In this document: positions 44,839 through 57,015 of the stretch, one piece after another | How positions within the stretch are numbered: position 1 is the first letter of the stretch | Layout: the number at the start of each line of letters is the position of its first letter | NCBI GenBank assembly: GCA_963675135.1 | Contig: OY776123.1 | Span: forward strand, 4,652,501-4,716,500 | Reading direction: 5' to 3' | Origin: Galeopsis tetrahit | Lineage: Eukaryota; Streptophyta; Magnoliopsida; Lamiales; Lamiaceae | Length of the DNA stretch: 64,000 bases | Made by a program: the position numbers and the translations under genes | The notes under the pieces: model-generated | The model's input: only the letters and a program-made list of their open reading frames with translations | What the model was told of the DNA's origin: nothing | The model's database searches: none

Positions 44839-46632
44839 TGATTCGGGTGGAATTTACACGATTTAGATGCATATTTGAAGCTCATTTGATGTTGATTTCA
44901 TTGAATTATACATTGAATATGATTGTTTAAGCCGAAATGAGAGAAAGGTTGTGTTTTGTTGATTTTGTAGGAAATACGATGGAATTTGGAGCAAAACACA
45001 TACCACAAGTGATCGGACCCGAAAGAGGAGTGCACGGTTGGATTCGTCTCGAGAAATGGAGTGGATTAGCCAAAGGAATCGAGTCAATCTGACATCCGAG
45101 GCGAAAGTTATGCATTAAACGAGAAGAGAAGGAGGGAACTCGACCGAGTGAGTCAACTCGGCCGAATCTGTAACTTTGGACATCACTGCGCACTCGGCCG
45201 AGTGACTCAACTCGGCCGAATCTGAAACTTTTGAAATTACTGCGCACTCGGCCGAGTAAGATGGAATGCCGTAGCCTCTGAAATTGAAGACCACTCGGCT
45301 GGAAAAAGCGCAACACGCTTTTCTAAGTATTCCACTCGGCCGAGTGACCCCAACTCGGCCGAGTCATCCCATTTTCGGTGCCAAACTTGTATTTTCTCCA
45401 TTTTTGAGGGATCATCTTACAATTATGCCATTCAAACCCTACCCAAACACTATATAAACTCTCTTTCTTGAAATCCAAGCCATTCACCCCATTCTCCTCA
45501 CACACAAACACATAGTTAGTGGTGTTCTTCATGTTTAGTTTAATTTCTTCATTAGATTAGATAGATTAGTGATTTTTACTTCGAATCAAGCTACGATTAT
45601 CATCGAGCATCATCTATTACATCAATTTGTAGTTACATTTTCATGATCAAGGTGATATTACTCTATTTTGCAATTCAATTTGGTATTTTCTTAATTTCTC
45701 ATTTATCTTGCTATTTTACTATGAGTTTGACGTTATTTGTTGTTCTAGCCATGGACTTCTATCTTAGAACCATGGGCTAATCCCAAATTGCCTTGGGTGT
45801 GGATGTTTTGATGGGAATTTAGTGTAATTGTGAAGTAATTGCATGATTCACTTAGGATTTGGGTGTAAATGTTTCTAGAGTTGTATTTTGTTTGATTCAA
45901 TTGATTGATCAACCCTATTAGCTAGCATTTTCGATTGTGTTGATTGCAACGAGAGTTGGGTTTGCATGATTGGGATGTGAGTGTGAGCTTTGGTCAATTG
46001 AATAGAAGTTAATTAGTAATTAGCTAACCGAGAGGAGGTTAATGGCTAGACCGACAACTTTAGACACTAAACGAATAGAGGTCGTCTAGGAGTTTGGTGA
46101 GAGGGCGTTTCATAAGCATTAGTAACCGTGTTGAAAGTGCTTATGAAACACTATCCTAGGAGCTTATGGTATTTGGTTAGATCCTATAATTGCTAATCAA
46201 TGCACGATGTTCGCCTATGCCTTTCGAGGGGGTGTGCACACTTATGTGATAGCCTTTAGCTTAATCCGAATTCATATCTAGCTCATGTAATTGCTTCACT
46301 AGTTCATTTATTCCTAACAAAACGGAAACACCCGAGGCAATACACTTGTCTTGCACTTTCCAAAAGAAAGTTAGTTAGTTCACTACTTCTAGTTAATATT
46401 ACTTATTACTTTAGTTAATTTAGTTTAATATCTTTGTTCTTATTCCCGAAAATCCAAACAAACAAATTTAGTTACTACAATAGCATGCTAACTTGTAACT
46501 TTAGGGATTCATTGACACTCAATTAAGTCCTTGGACGATAATTACTTGGTATACTTATTATACTACTCACGAACCCATACGCTTGTGGGGATCGTATAGT
46601 TGTAAAAAGTGTGCAAAAATACGAACAAGTCA
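44839..46632 (+). repeat. Element B 5' LTR
   Basis: 1794 bp, TGATTCGGGTGG to GAACAAGTCA. TATA box TATATAAA at 45451-45458. Contains the CTCGGCCGAG array, shortened here by two deletions (18-20 and about 29 bp) relative to the 3' LTR. Confidence 0.95.
45138..45364 (+). repeat. Array of the palindrome CTCGGCCGAG, 5' LTR
   Basis: Seven recognisable copies of ACTCGGCCGA remain plus one mutated (CTCGACCGAG at 45139) and one cut short (CACTCGGCTGG near 45293). It sits about 100 bp upstream of the TATA box. Compare 52016-52291. Confidence 0.92.
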
Positions 46633-46633
46633 A

Positions 46634-46651
46634 TGGCGCCGCTGCCGGGGA
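46634..46651 (+). other. Element B primer-binding site
   Basis: TGGCGCCGCTGCCGGGGA, one base after the LTR; it fits the 3' end of plant Asp-tRNA, as in Athila elements. Confidence 0.88.
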
Positions 46652-46774
46652 TTTAAGCGAGTGTTATTAGTGAAACTTAGAGTTTGTTGAGTGTTATTGA
46701 TAGTAGCATTTCTTTTTCGTTATCTTGTTTTTCGTTTCTCTTTGTGGGCTTTGATACTTGTCTTTTGTAGGTGT

Positions 46775-49507
46775 ATGATCACAAGATCTCGTGGAGGAAA
46801 TTTGGAACCATTGGATCTTGAGATTGAGGCACACGCAAGGAGAAGAAATCGAGGTAGAAACCATCAAAGAGTCGTGGAGCATCTTGAGATGGAGAACAAC
46901 GAAGAGTTGAATCCTCCACCAATTGGAGATGATGAGCTTCAAAGAGATAATCCCCAAGTTGGGAATCAACAAGGAGGTAATCACCCTCAAAACCCTCCAC
47001 CAAATCTCCAAGTTCCCAATCCACAATATCCACCCCAAAACCACCTTCCATATCAAGGATACAATCCTTACCCTTATCCTCCTCCACAACAAGCCTACTA
47101 TCCACCACCTCCACCTCATCCATATCCACTCCATCAACACCCATACCCTCCACTTTACCAATATCCTCCACCTCAACAAATCCAAGAATAATACGTTCCT
47201 CCACCTCAACATATAGAAGAACCTCAACGTGTGTACCATGGAAGGCCAATGAGGGAATATTTTGAGCCTCAACCTAGGGAGCATTACGATGGGTTGGCAA
47301 GACCAAGGGTGGAGGCAAACAACTTCGAGATTAGTGCCTCTTTATTAAGGATGTTGAGGGAGAGACAATTTGAAGGAAGGACGGAGGAAGGATTTGAGGA
47401 AGACCCGAATGAACATCTTGCTCAATTCTTGGAGATAGCCAACACTCTCAAGCAAAATGGAGTGTCGGAAGATGCTAAAAAGATGAGGCTATATCCGTTT
47501 ACATTGTCGGGGAAAGCAAAAGTTTGGCTACAATCAAGCATTCCCGCCGGAGAAGTGAGGACGTGGGAAGATTTGAAGAAAAGATTTCTATTGAAGTACT
47601 ACCCTCCTTCAAAGACGATGGAATCCAAGCAAAAGATCTCTACGTTCAAACAAGGTCCAAATGAGGGAATTAAAGAAGCATGGGAAAGATTTACGAGTCT
47701 TCTCATCACATGCCCCCATCATGGTTTCCCAATAGAACAAACAACTTGTTGGTTCTTTGGTGGGTTACGATTGGAAGATCAACACCACATTGATGCTTGT
47801 GCGGGGGGTTCAATTTGGATGAAATCGGTGGAGGAGATCAATGACATAATCGAGGGGATATCAAGCAATACTTTCAAGACGAGAGTAGACCGTGGAGCAC
47901 AAAATCGGGTAGCCCAAGTGGATGCTAATGATAGCATAAGAGCAATGATGACTACACTCATTGAAAAGGTGAATGTTTTATCTCAAACAAGAGATAATCA
48001 TTTATCCTTTGTGCAAGAAGATCCTCAAATGGGACATATGGAAGAAGTGCAATACATGGGTCAACAAGGATATCCACAAAATTTTCAAGGGAACCGACAA
48101 TATCAAGGCCAACCACCATATCAAAATCGTGGTCAAGGATATCAAGCACCTCCTCAAAACCGATTCCAAGGGCAATCTTCATCATCTCAAGGACAAGGGG
48201 GACCATCTCCTCAATACCAAGCTCCTCTAAACCCGAATTTTCGGAGGAATGATAATTTGTCATATTCGAATCCTAAAGGTGCTATTCAATATCCTCCCGG
48301 ATTTGATCCCGGAGCAAAACTCCCAAGTGGAGAAGGGAAGTCCTCCACGGATGAGCTTCTTGCACTCCTCATGAAGAGAATGGAGACAAGTGAGAAGAAA
48401 TCCGAAGCATCCGACTCCATCCTTGCCCAACTCATGAGTAACCAAAAATCTACCGACTCGATGCTTGCCCAACTCACGAGTAACCAAAAATCAATGGAAT
48501 CCATGATTAGCCAACTTATGAGTAATCAAAAATCAATGGAATTCCAATTGGGACAATTGGCAACTTCCATCGGATCTCAACATACAAAGGGTAAATTGCC
48601 CTCAAACACCGAGGTAAACCCACGTGAGCATTGTAATGCTATTACAATTTCAAGTGGTGAACATTATGGAGTTTCTTCAATTGAATTGGAAGAGGGTGAA
48701 GTGTTGAAGGGAAAAGAAAGGGAAGAAGAGGAAAAGAAGAGGATAGAAAAAGTTGGAAGTGGAGAGGTTGCTCCAAGAATTCCAAAGTGGAGAATTGCCA
48801 AAGATTTGAAAAAGAAGAAACTTGAGGTACCTTGTGATAAATGGGGGGTGCCCATTACATACGAGCCACTTCCATACCCGGGAAGATACATGAAGAAAAT
48901 GGATGAGAAGTTTGGGAAATTTTTGGATATCTTCAAGAAAATCCACATTGATCTTCCACTTTCGGATGCTTTAGAGCAAGTACCTCATTACATGAAGTTT
49001 CTAAAGGATGCAATAGCAAACAAGAAGAAACTAGTGGATGATGAGAAGATCAAGTTGACCGAAGAGTGTAGTGCTATCCTTCAACGAACTCCTCCCGAAA
49101 AGCTCAAGGATCCGGGTAGTTTCACTCTCCCATGTGAAGTTGGTGATGGTCCCATGATGAAAGCTCTTTGTGATTTGGGAGCTAGCATCAATTTGATGCC
49201 ACTTTCAATCTTCAAGCGTTTGGGACTTGGAGAAGTAGTGCCCACATCAATTACTCTCCAATTAGCGGATCGTTCCATCACTCATCCTAAAGGGATCATT
49301 GAAGATGTATTGGTGAAGATTGACAAGTTCATCATTCCGGCCGACTTCGTGGTGTTAGATATGAAAGAACATGCAAATATCCCATTGATTCTTGGGAGGC
49401 CGTTTCTTGCCACGGGGGGGGGGGGGGGACATCAATTTGAGAAAAGGGGAGGTAACATTGGAGGTGAATGGAGAGAAAGTGATTTTCTCCAAAGATGGTT
49501 CAATTGA
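46775..49507 (+). pseudogene. Element B gag and protease
   Basis: Gag starts at MITRSRGGNLEPLDLEIEAH; a TTTTGTAG acceptor-like word directly precedes it. The N part has a Pro/Tyr/His-rich stretch (YPPPQQAYYPPPPPHPYPL). A TAA at 47189-47191 interrupts and the same frame continues from YVPPPQHIEE. The gag core follows (LYPFTLSGKAKVWLQSS, FKQGPNEGIKEAWERF), then a Gln-rich linker and four tandem SNQKS units at about 48430-48540. Protease: ALCDLGASINLMPLSIF with DLGA in place of DTGA, and LILGRPFLATGG. A G15 run (49414-49428) shifts the frame and the reading ends at 49507 out of register. Confidence 0.9.
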
Positions 49508-49964
49508 GAGTTCCCCAAGAAAGAAGGAATCTCCCTCCATCCAAGAATGTGACATTTATGTGAAAGAGCCATTACCAAAAGTCCCATTGAAAGATCCGGG
49601 AGATGATAACAAATTGAAGCAAACTCCCAAACTTGAGCAAAACTCAAGTTTGGGGGAGTTTTATAAGGAGAAGAGTTTTGATAAGTCCCTTGGGGGTAGT
49701 GAAGATGAAGAGGGAGGAAGAAAGAGTTCAAAGGAGAGAAAGATTGAGAAGGAATTTGAAATTGTAGATACGGTGGTATGGGGCACTTTGGGAGTGATGG
49801 AATTCCTTGGAAAGATGAAGCTCAAGGAACGGAAAATGTTGGTCATGAAGAAATTGGTCTATGGAGGAGGCATTGCGTTGGAAAGTGGGGAGGATGAAGT
49901 GTTCATCACCGATGAGCACAATGTCAAGTACTATCATCCTACATTCAAAGAAAGGGAAGTATGA
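49426..49964 (+). pseudogene. Element B post-protease segment
   Basis: In the next frame after the G15 run reading continues GDINLRKGEVTLEVNGEKVI, the normal continuation of an Athila protease, then a Lys/Glu-rich stretch without known domain, and stops at 49962-49964. RT would be expected here in a complete Athila; it is absent. Confidence 0.75.
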
Positions 49965-51716
49965 ACTTGTTAAGTTCCGTCCGGCATAGGACGTTAAACC
50001 TAGCGCTAAATGGGAGGCAACCCATTTTCTTTTACTTGCTTTATTTCATTTCTTGCTCATTTTTTTTGCTTTATTAGTTTAGTTTGATGCGTTTGTGAGT
50101 TTTGATGTAGTTGGAGAAGCTTGGATCGAATGGACAAATGGATTGAAAGTGGAACTTGGTGCTTAGAAGAAGGTGTAGCTATAGCAATCGTAAGAGGTAC
50201 GCCCACCCCAATTCTTAAGAATTGCATAACAATTACTAAGTTTGGGGGGGGGGTAGTGGAATTTATATTCTTGTTCATGACATTGATTGCTTAGCTACTC
50301 TTAGTGTTAATTGTTGGGATGGTGGCCCATGTGTGTAGATTTGTATGGCTAGCACTTGGTGTCAATATCAATGCAACACTATTTTTTCAAACTTTTAATT
50401 GCTTTGCAATGAAAAAGTTTGGGGGGTATGTTCGTTTTTACATTTTCTATTGACACCAATGTGTACTCTTGTATATGTGTGTAATTTGAGCTTAAATGAT
50501 CATTGAGACACATTTGATGGTGACTTGTTGTGAATTTGATTCCTTGAACGTGTACATGATTGGAATGAATCATCTTGTTTGTGTTGTTGTCATCTTGTTG
50601 CTTATGGATGTTTTGCATACACAATGAGTTATGTGTGATGATGATTGATAAATGTTTGAGTCTTGAATGAACCGGTGAGAGTTGAGCTTTAAACCGAGCA
50701 TTAATCCGGTTTATTTCATTTTTGAGTGGATCAATTCATTGCTTGTTTTTCTAGAACTTGCCCAAGTTCTTGCTTGAGATCATACTTGTGTGATACTTTG
50801 AGATATGATGTAGGCCATCTTTCGTACTACAAGTCACTTGGCCAAAGTTTTCCTAATAACCAAAGTAATTTTCCGTAGTTAGCCCGTTTGAGCTTGATTT
50901 CCCATTTTCTTGGCAACCTACAATGTTTAACCATTTATCCTTTTGAGCCTTTGATATCCAAATCTAGTGGAGAATAAAAAGAAAGTGGTAAAACATGTGC
51001 TTTAGTGCATTTGGTTTGAAGAGAAAAATTGGCAAGGTTGTGAAAAGAAAGAAAAAGATGGAAGTGAAAAGAAAATTTAAGAAAGAAAAGAGGGACAATG
51101 AGCCCCAAGAGCTTGAAAAGAAAATAACTTGGCTAGAAAAAGATGAGGAGATGAATGCATGCATTTGAGGAACTTATATGAAAAGTGAGAATGCAGGTTG
51201 TAAACCTTAAGAGCACGAGCTTGAATTGTTGAATAACAACTTTCGTTCTCCACTAGATGAGTCACTTCTTCCATATTCATCATACCCCATCCAAAGAGCC
51301 AATGTTACGTCATTGGTTAAGACCTATTGATCTCATAGTTGAACATGTTTGTGGTGGAAAGATGGTAGAGCTTGGGCAAGCTTATGGTAATTGCAATGAA
51401 TGATTTGATTGATGAGTGTATATTGTCCATAATTTGTTTGAGTGTTTGAGAAAAACACTATATCTTGTGAGTTGAACTTGAACATTTGGATATTGTCATC
51501 ACCATCATTTGTTGTTGTATGTTGAGCATGTGTGGGTAATTAGTTGGATTTTCAATATTGAACTTGTGATCAATTTTGAGAATGTATCTTGAGGAAGAAG
51601 AATTCATTTCATGTCATTTGATACGTGGGATCTTTCATTGATCATCTAGTTGTAAATTTCACCCTCATGTTGTAATTCTTTCGTTGCTCGAGGACGAGCA
51701 ACACTTTAAGTTTGGG
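49965..51716. other. Non-coding 3' part of element B
   Basis: 1.75 kb without a supported frame. It holds GTCCGGCATAGGACGTTAAA and GGGAGGCAACCCATT near 49980-50025, G8-type runs after AAGTTTGG (50240, 50418) and at the end GAGGACGAGCAACACTTTAA followed by GTTTGGGGG, the polypurine tract before the LTR. Confidence 0.7.
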
Positions 51717-53558
51717 GGATTCGGGTGGAATTTACACGATTTAGATGCATATTTGAAGCTCATTTGATGTTGATTTCATTGAATTATACATTGAATATGA
51801 TTGTTTAAGCCGAAATGAGAGAAAGGTTGTGTTTTGTTGATTTTGTAGGAAATACGATGGAATTTGGAGCAAAACACATACCACAAGTGATCGGACCCGA
51901 AAGAGGAGTGCACGGTTGGATTCGTCTCGAGAAATGGAGTGGATTAGCCAAAGGAATCGAGTCAATCCGACATCCGAGGCGAAAGTTATGCATGAAACGA
52001 GAAGAGAAGGAGGGAACTCGGCCGAGTGAGTCAACTCGGCCGAATCTGTAACTTTGGACATCACTGCGCACTCGGCCGAGTGACTCAACTCGGCCGAATC
52101 TGCAACTTTTGAAATTACTGCGCACTCGGCCGAGTGAGCCAACTCGGCCGAGTAAGATGGAATGCCGTAGCCTCTGAAATTGAAGACCACTCGGCCGAGT
52201 GACCCTCACTCGGCCGAGTCTCGGCTGGAAAAAGCGCAACACGCTTTTCTAAGTATTCCACTCGGCCGAGTGACCCCAACTCGGCCGAGTCATCCCATTT
52301 TCGGTGCCAAACTTGTATTTTCTCCATTTTTGAGGGATCATCTTACAATTATGCCATTCAAACCCTACCCAAACACTATATAAACTCTCTTTCTTGAAAT
52401 CCAAGCCATTCACCCCATTCTCCTCACACACAAACACATAGTTAGTAGTGTTCTTCATGTTTAGTTTAATTTCTTCATTAGATTAGATAGATTAGTGATT
52501 TTTACTTCGAATCAAGCTACGATTATCATCGAGCATCATCTATTACATCAATTTGTAGTTACATTTTCATGATCAAGGTGATATTACTCTATTTTGCAAT
52601 TCAATTTGGTATTTTCTTAATTTCTCATTTATCTTGCTATTTTACTATGAGTTTGACGTTATTTGTTGTTCTAGCCATGGACTTCTATCTTAGAACCATG
52701 GGCTAATCCCAAATTGCCTTGGGTGTGGATGTTTTGATGGGAATTTAGTGTAATTGTGAAGTAATTGCATGATTCACTTAGGATTTGGGTGTAAATGTTT
52801 CTAGAGTTGTATTTTGTTTGATTCAATTGATTGATCAACCCTATTAGCTAGCATTTTCGATTGTGTTGATTGCAACGAGAGTTGGGTTTGCATGATTGGG
52901 ATGTGAGTGTGAGCTTTGGTCAATTGAATAGAAGTTAATTAGTAATTAGCTAACCGAGAGGAGGTTAATGGCTAGACCGACAACTTTAGACACTAAACGA
53001 ATAGAGGTCGTCTAGGAGTTTGGTGAGAGGGCGTTTCATAAGCATTAGTAACCGTGTTGAAAGTGCTTATGAAACACTATCCTAGGAGCTTATGGTATTT
53101 GGTTAGATCCTATAATTGCTAATCAATGCACGATGTTCGCCTATGCCTTTCGAGGGGGTGTGCACACTTATGTGATAGCCTTTAGCTTAATCCGAATTCA
53201 TATCTAGCTCATGTAATTGCTTCACTAGTTCATTTATTCCTAACAAAACGGAAACACCCGAGGCAATACACTTGTCTTGCACTTTCCAAAAGAAAGTTAG
53301 TTAGTTCACTACTTCTAGTTAATATTACTTATTACTTTAGTTAATTTAGTTTAATATCTTTGTTCTTATTCCCGAAAATCCAAACAAACAAATTTAGTTA
53401 CTACAATAGCATGCTAACTTGCAACTTTAGGGATTCATTGACACTCAATTAAGTCCTTGGACGATAATTACTTGGTATACTTATTATACTACTCACGAAC
53501 CCATACGCTTGTGGGGATCGTATAGTTGTAAAAAGTGTGCAAAAATACGAACAAGTCA
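51717..53558 (+). repeat. Element B 3' LTR
   Basis: 1842 bp, the full-length version. Its first two bases are GG where the 5' LTR has TG. TATA box at 52377-52384. Confidence 0.94.
52016..52291 (+). repeat. Array of the palindrome CTCGGCCGAG, 3' LTR
   Basis: Ten copies of ACTCGGCCGA in about 275 bp, eight of them reading ACTCGGCCGAGT and two ending GAAT. Most are preceded by C or A and followed by GTGA, so neighbouring copies form alternating pairs (CACTCGG.. and AACTCGG..). Spacing between pairs varies from about 7 to 60 bp. Confidence 0.95.
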
Positions 53559-53563
53559 ACAGC

Positions 53564-54294
53564 AGTGGTTCACTCAATTGGAACCCAATACAATCCGATC
53601 TTGGGAGGAATTCAGTGAGTTATTTCTCCATCAATTTGCAAGTGCCCGGAGGTAGCCGCGGGCCACTTTGACCCTCTTCAATTTGAGGCAGGGGGAGAAC
53701 GAGAGTTTAAGAGCTTTTCTCCGGAGATTCAATCAAGCAGCTCTGGAGGTCCCTACAGCCTCTCCGGAGGTGAAGATTAACGCTCTTACTAACGGATTAC
53801 GGGATGGAGACTTCTTCTCCTCCTTAGCTAAGAAGCCGGTTAAGAACTTTGATGAGTTGCTACATAGAGCAGAGAAGTACCTCACCCTGGAGGAGGTTCG
53901 GAAAGCCAAGAGGTTGGAGACTAGGCCACCCGATCGAGAGAGAAGAAGAGAGGGCCCCTCCAGGTGTTCCAGTCCAGAGGTCCCTCGGACCTCCGGGTCA
54001 ACAAGAGACAGTAATCCATCTGGAGGTTCCCGGTCAGGCCCTCGAGGAAGGTTTGAGAAGTACACACCCTTGAGAATTGAACCTGCCGAGGTACTGGAGG
54101 TGGCAGGAGATCATCCTGACTTGAAATTCCCGTATTCCAGAAATCGAGGACCTCAGAAGCCCAAGTCCGATCGATTTTGCAGATTTCACAATGAATATGG
54201 ACATGACACGAATCAATGTTATCACCTGAAAGACGAGATTGAAAGGATGATCCAAGCGGGGCATCTGAAAGAGTTTATATTTAGAGACAGGTAG
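53564..54294 (+). pseudogene. Element C gag, second part
   Basis: Resumes the gag core after B (QWFTQLEPNTIRSWEEF). Two Gln codons of element A are TAG here, at 53653-53655 (after FASARR) and 54292-54294 (after FIFRDR). Between them lie the gag helix block FNLRQGENESLRAFLRRF and the CRFHNEYGHDTNQC motif. Confidence 0.9.
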
Positions 54295-57015
54295 GGCCCT
54301 CGGGGACAGAAGCGGAAGGAGCATGAAAGGAAACCGGAAGAGAAAGAAACCAAGGAGGCAGTCGAGGATATGCCCCCTCCACCACCAAAGAGAGGAGTAA
54401 TCCACATGATTGTGGGAGGACCAGCAGATGGAGATTCCTTCCGAAAGAGAAAGCAAAGTGTTCGAGCTCTAAAAGCAGAGCAAGGAGGTCAGTTGAAAGA
54501 AGTAGGACGTATGACAGAGACGCCCAATATCAGATTTGGGCCAGAGGATGTGAAAGGAGTTAAGGAAGATCACAACGACGCCTTGGTGATCACTACCGAC
54601 ATAGCTGGGTTCGACGTGGCCCGAATCTTTGTAGATACGGGGAGCTCAGCTGATATTATGTTTTTTGAGTGCTTCAAGAGGATGGAGCTGAGTGTGAAGC
54701 TGCGACCTGTAGATACCTCCCTGTATGGTTTCTCCGGAGGTGCCATCCAGCCTTTGGGATCGGTAATGTTACAGGTAGGATTGGGGGACGCTCCAGCTCG
54801 AAAGGTCCACCTGGTGGAGTTCCTCATTGTGGATATCCCCTCATCATACAATGTAGTAATGGGACGACCTAGCCTGAACCTCTTTCAGGCAATCATCTCC
54901 ACATTTCATATGAAAATGAAATTCCCTACGGCTACAGGAGTAGGGGAAGTAAGAGGAGATCAATACCAAGCCCGGAAGTGCTACGCAGTTTCTGTGAAGA
55001 TGGCAGACAGGGCTTTAACCAAGGGCCTGGAGAGGACGAGAGGAGATGACCCTGAAGTAAAGAGAAAGAAAGTGGAAGGAATGACACCTGAGCAAGTAAG
55101 TGTTAAAACAGATGAGGAGCTAATGAACGTGGAGCTCTTCCCAAGGAAACTCGGCTTTGCTACTAAGATAGGTACCCAACTGGGACCTGAACTCACAAAG
55201 AAGGTAATCTCTACATTACGTCGAAATTCCGATATATTTGCATTCTCTCCAGCTGACATGACATGTATCCCTCCGGAGATAGCACTACATTGCCTTAATG
55301 TTGATCCAAAGGCAAGACCAGTGAAACAAAAGTTACGAAACTTTGGCGTGGAAAAGAATAATATAGTAAAAGAAGAAGTAGAGAAGCTATTGAAGGCAGG
55401 GCACGTGGTGAAAGTACAATTTCCGGAATGTCTCTCCAATGCAGTGTTAGTATCCAAAGGGGGAGGGAAATGGAGAATGTGCATCGACTTCAGGGACCTC
55501 AACAAAGCATGTCCCAAAGACCACTATCCTTTGCCAAGGATAGACCAGTTGGTGGATGCGACTTCTGGATTCGAGCTACTAAGCATGATGGATGCATACC
55601 AAGGATACCACCAGATCCAGCTGAACCCCTCAGATGTCCCCGAAGTGTGCTTCATTGCAGCATGCGGAACGTTTGGCTATGTCCGAATGCCCTTCGGATT
55701 AATTAATGCTGGAGCAACATATCAAAGGATGGTCGATGCTGTCTTCCGAAGCCAACTAGGGAGAAACATGGAAATATATGTGGATGATATGCTGGCCAAG
55801 AGTGTGAAAGCGGATCAACATGTGGAGGACCTGGAGGAAATCTTCCAGATAATTCGAGAGAATGGTATCAAGTTGAACCCAGCCAAGTGTTCTTTTGGAG
55901 TGAAATCGGGGAAGTTCCTCGGGTACATGGTTACTCAAAGAGGGATAGAAGTGAATCCAGCTAAAGTGAAGGCTGTACTGGACATGCAGCCACCGAGAAA
56001 CGTGAAAGAGCTCCAGACGCTCAATGGGAGGATCACAGCATTGAGCAGATTCATAGCCCGATTTGCCGAAAAAAGCCACCCCTTCTTCAGAATTCTCAAG
56101 AAAGGGGCCAAGTTCGAGTGGAGTGAAACATGTCAGATGGCCTTTGAAGATCTGAAGCATCATTTGTCCCAGCTCCCGAAGCTGACAAAACCTTCTCCTG
56201 GAGATACCCTCATTCTGTATCTCTCTATAGGGGAATTCTCGTTGAGCACAGCCTTGGTCAAAGAAGAGGGACCTCTCCAACATCCTATCTATTACGTCAG
56301 TAAGGTCATTCAAGGAGCCGAAGCTCGGTACTCGGAAATCGAGAAGGCCGCTCTGGCCGTGGTATTTACGGCGCGAAGATTGCGCCCATATTTCCTCTCT
56401 TACAAAATACTGGTCCGCACTAATTATTTGTTGAAACAGGTCATTGGCCGAGCAGACCTCTCAGGAAGGATGGTGAGATGGGCAATAGAGCTTCAGGAAT
56501 ATGATGTGGACTTCGAGCCACGGAGGGCCATAAAAGCCCAAGCTTTGTCTTATTTCATACAAGAATCTACTAAACCAGAGGAAGCAGAGAGATGGAAGGT
56601 ATATGTAGATGGCTCAGTGACTCTGAGCGGATGTGGAGCAGGGATTGTGATAGTGGGCCCTCAAGGAGAGGACCTACAATTTGCAGTGAGGTTTCAATTC
56701 ATGACCTCGAACAATGGAGCAGAGTACGAAGCTTTGATTAGAGGAATGGAGATGGCACTAGAATTGGGAGCTCCAAAGGTAACTCTATACTCCGACTCCC
56801 AATTAGTTGTTCAACAGGTGAATGGAGAGTATGCAGCCAAAGATAACAGGATGGCTGCCTACCTGGAACGAGCCAAAGAAGTAATGAGCAAATTCCAAGA
56901 TTGTGAGGTAGTCCAGGTACCTCGAGAGAAAAATATGCAGGCGGACAGCCTTTCCAAACTCGCTAGCTCCACAGAGTTTGATGGACAAGGAACAGTGATA
57001 TTGGTAATAGCATAA
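54295..57015 (+). pseudogene. Element C protease, RT and both RNase H domains
   Basis: Open for about 900 codons. Protease site FVDTGSSADIMFF near 54625; RT with WRMCIDFRDLNKACPKDHYP, MPFGLINAGATYQRMV and YVDDMLAKS near 55780; gypsy-type RNase H (GDTLILYLSIGEFSLSTAL); then a second RNase H (KVYVDGSVTLSGCGAGIVIV, YSDSQLVVQQVNGEY). It ends at TAA 57013-57015, where element A has Glu. Catalytic residues of RT look intact. Confidence 0.92.

Larger units (their letters stand above)
44839..53558 (+). mobile_element. Athila-like retrotransposon B with gag and protease only
   Basis: 8.7 kb, flanked by perfect ACAGC duplications (44834-44838 and 53559-53563) in the gag of element C. The LTRs are 1794 and 1842 bp; apart from two deletions in the left one they differ at about seven sites. 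The primer site is complementary to Asp-tRNA. It encodes gag and an aspartic protease and then stops; there is no RT, RNase H or integrase. Long LTRs, gag type and the GGGAGGCAACCCA motif near 50010 point to Athila. It must have moved with enzymes of another element. Confidence 0.94.

Noticed and set aside
45138..45364. CRISPR-like array
   Set aside because: Repeats are 10-12 bp palindromes with irregular spacers inside an LTR of a plant retrotransposon.
46694..47284. 196-codon and 156-codon minus-strand ORFs opposite to the gag of B
   Set aside because: They mirror the Pro/Tyr-rich gag codons and have low-complexity Trp/Val/Arg composition; the sense frame has conserved gag motifs.
49965..51716. 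Envelope-like gene of element B
   Set aside because: Athila elements may carry one, but no frame longer than about 80 codons and no signal or membrane segment pattern is present.
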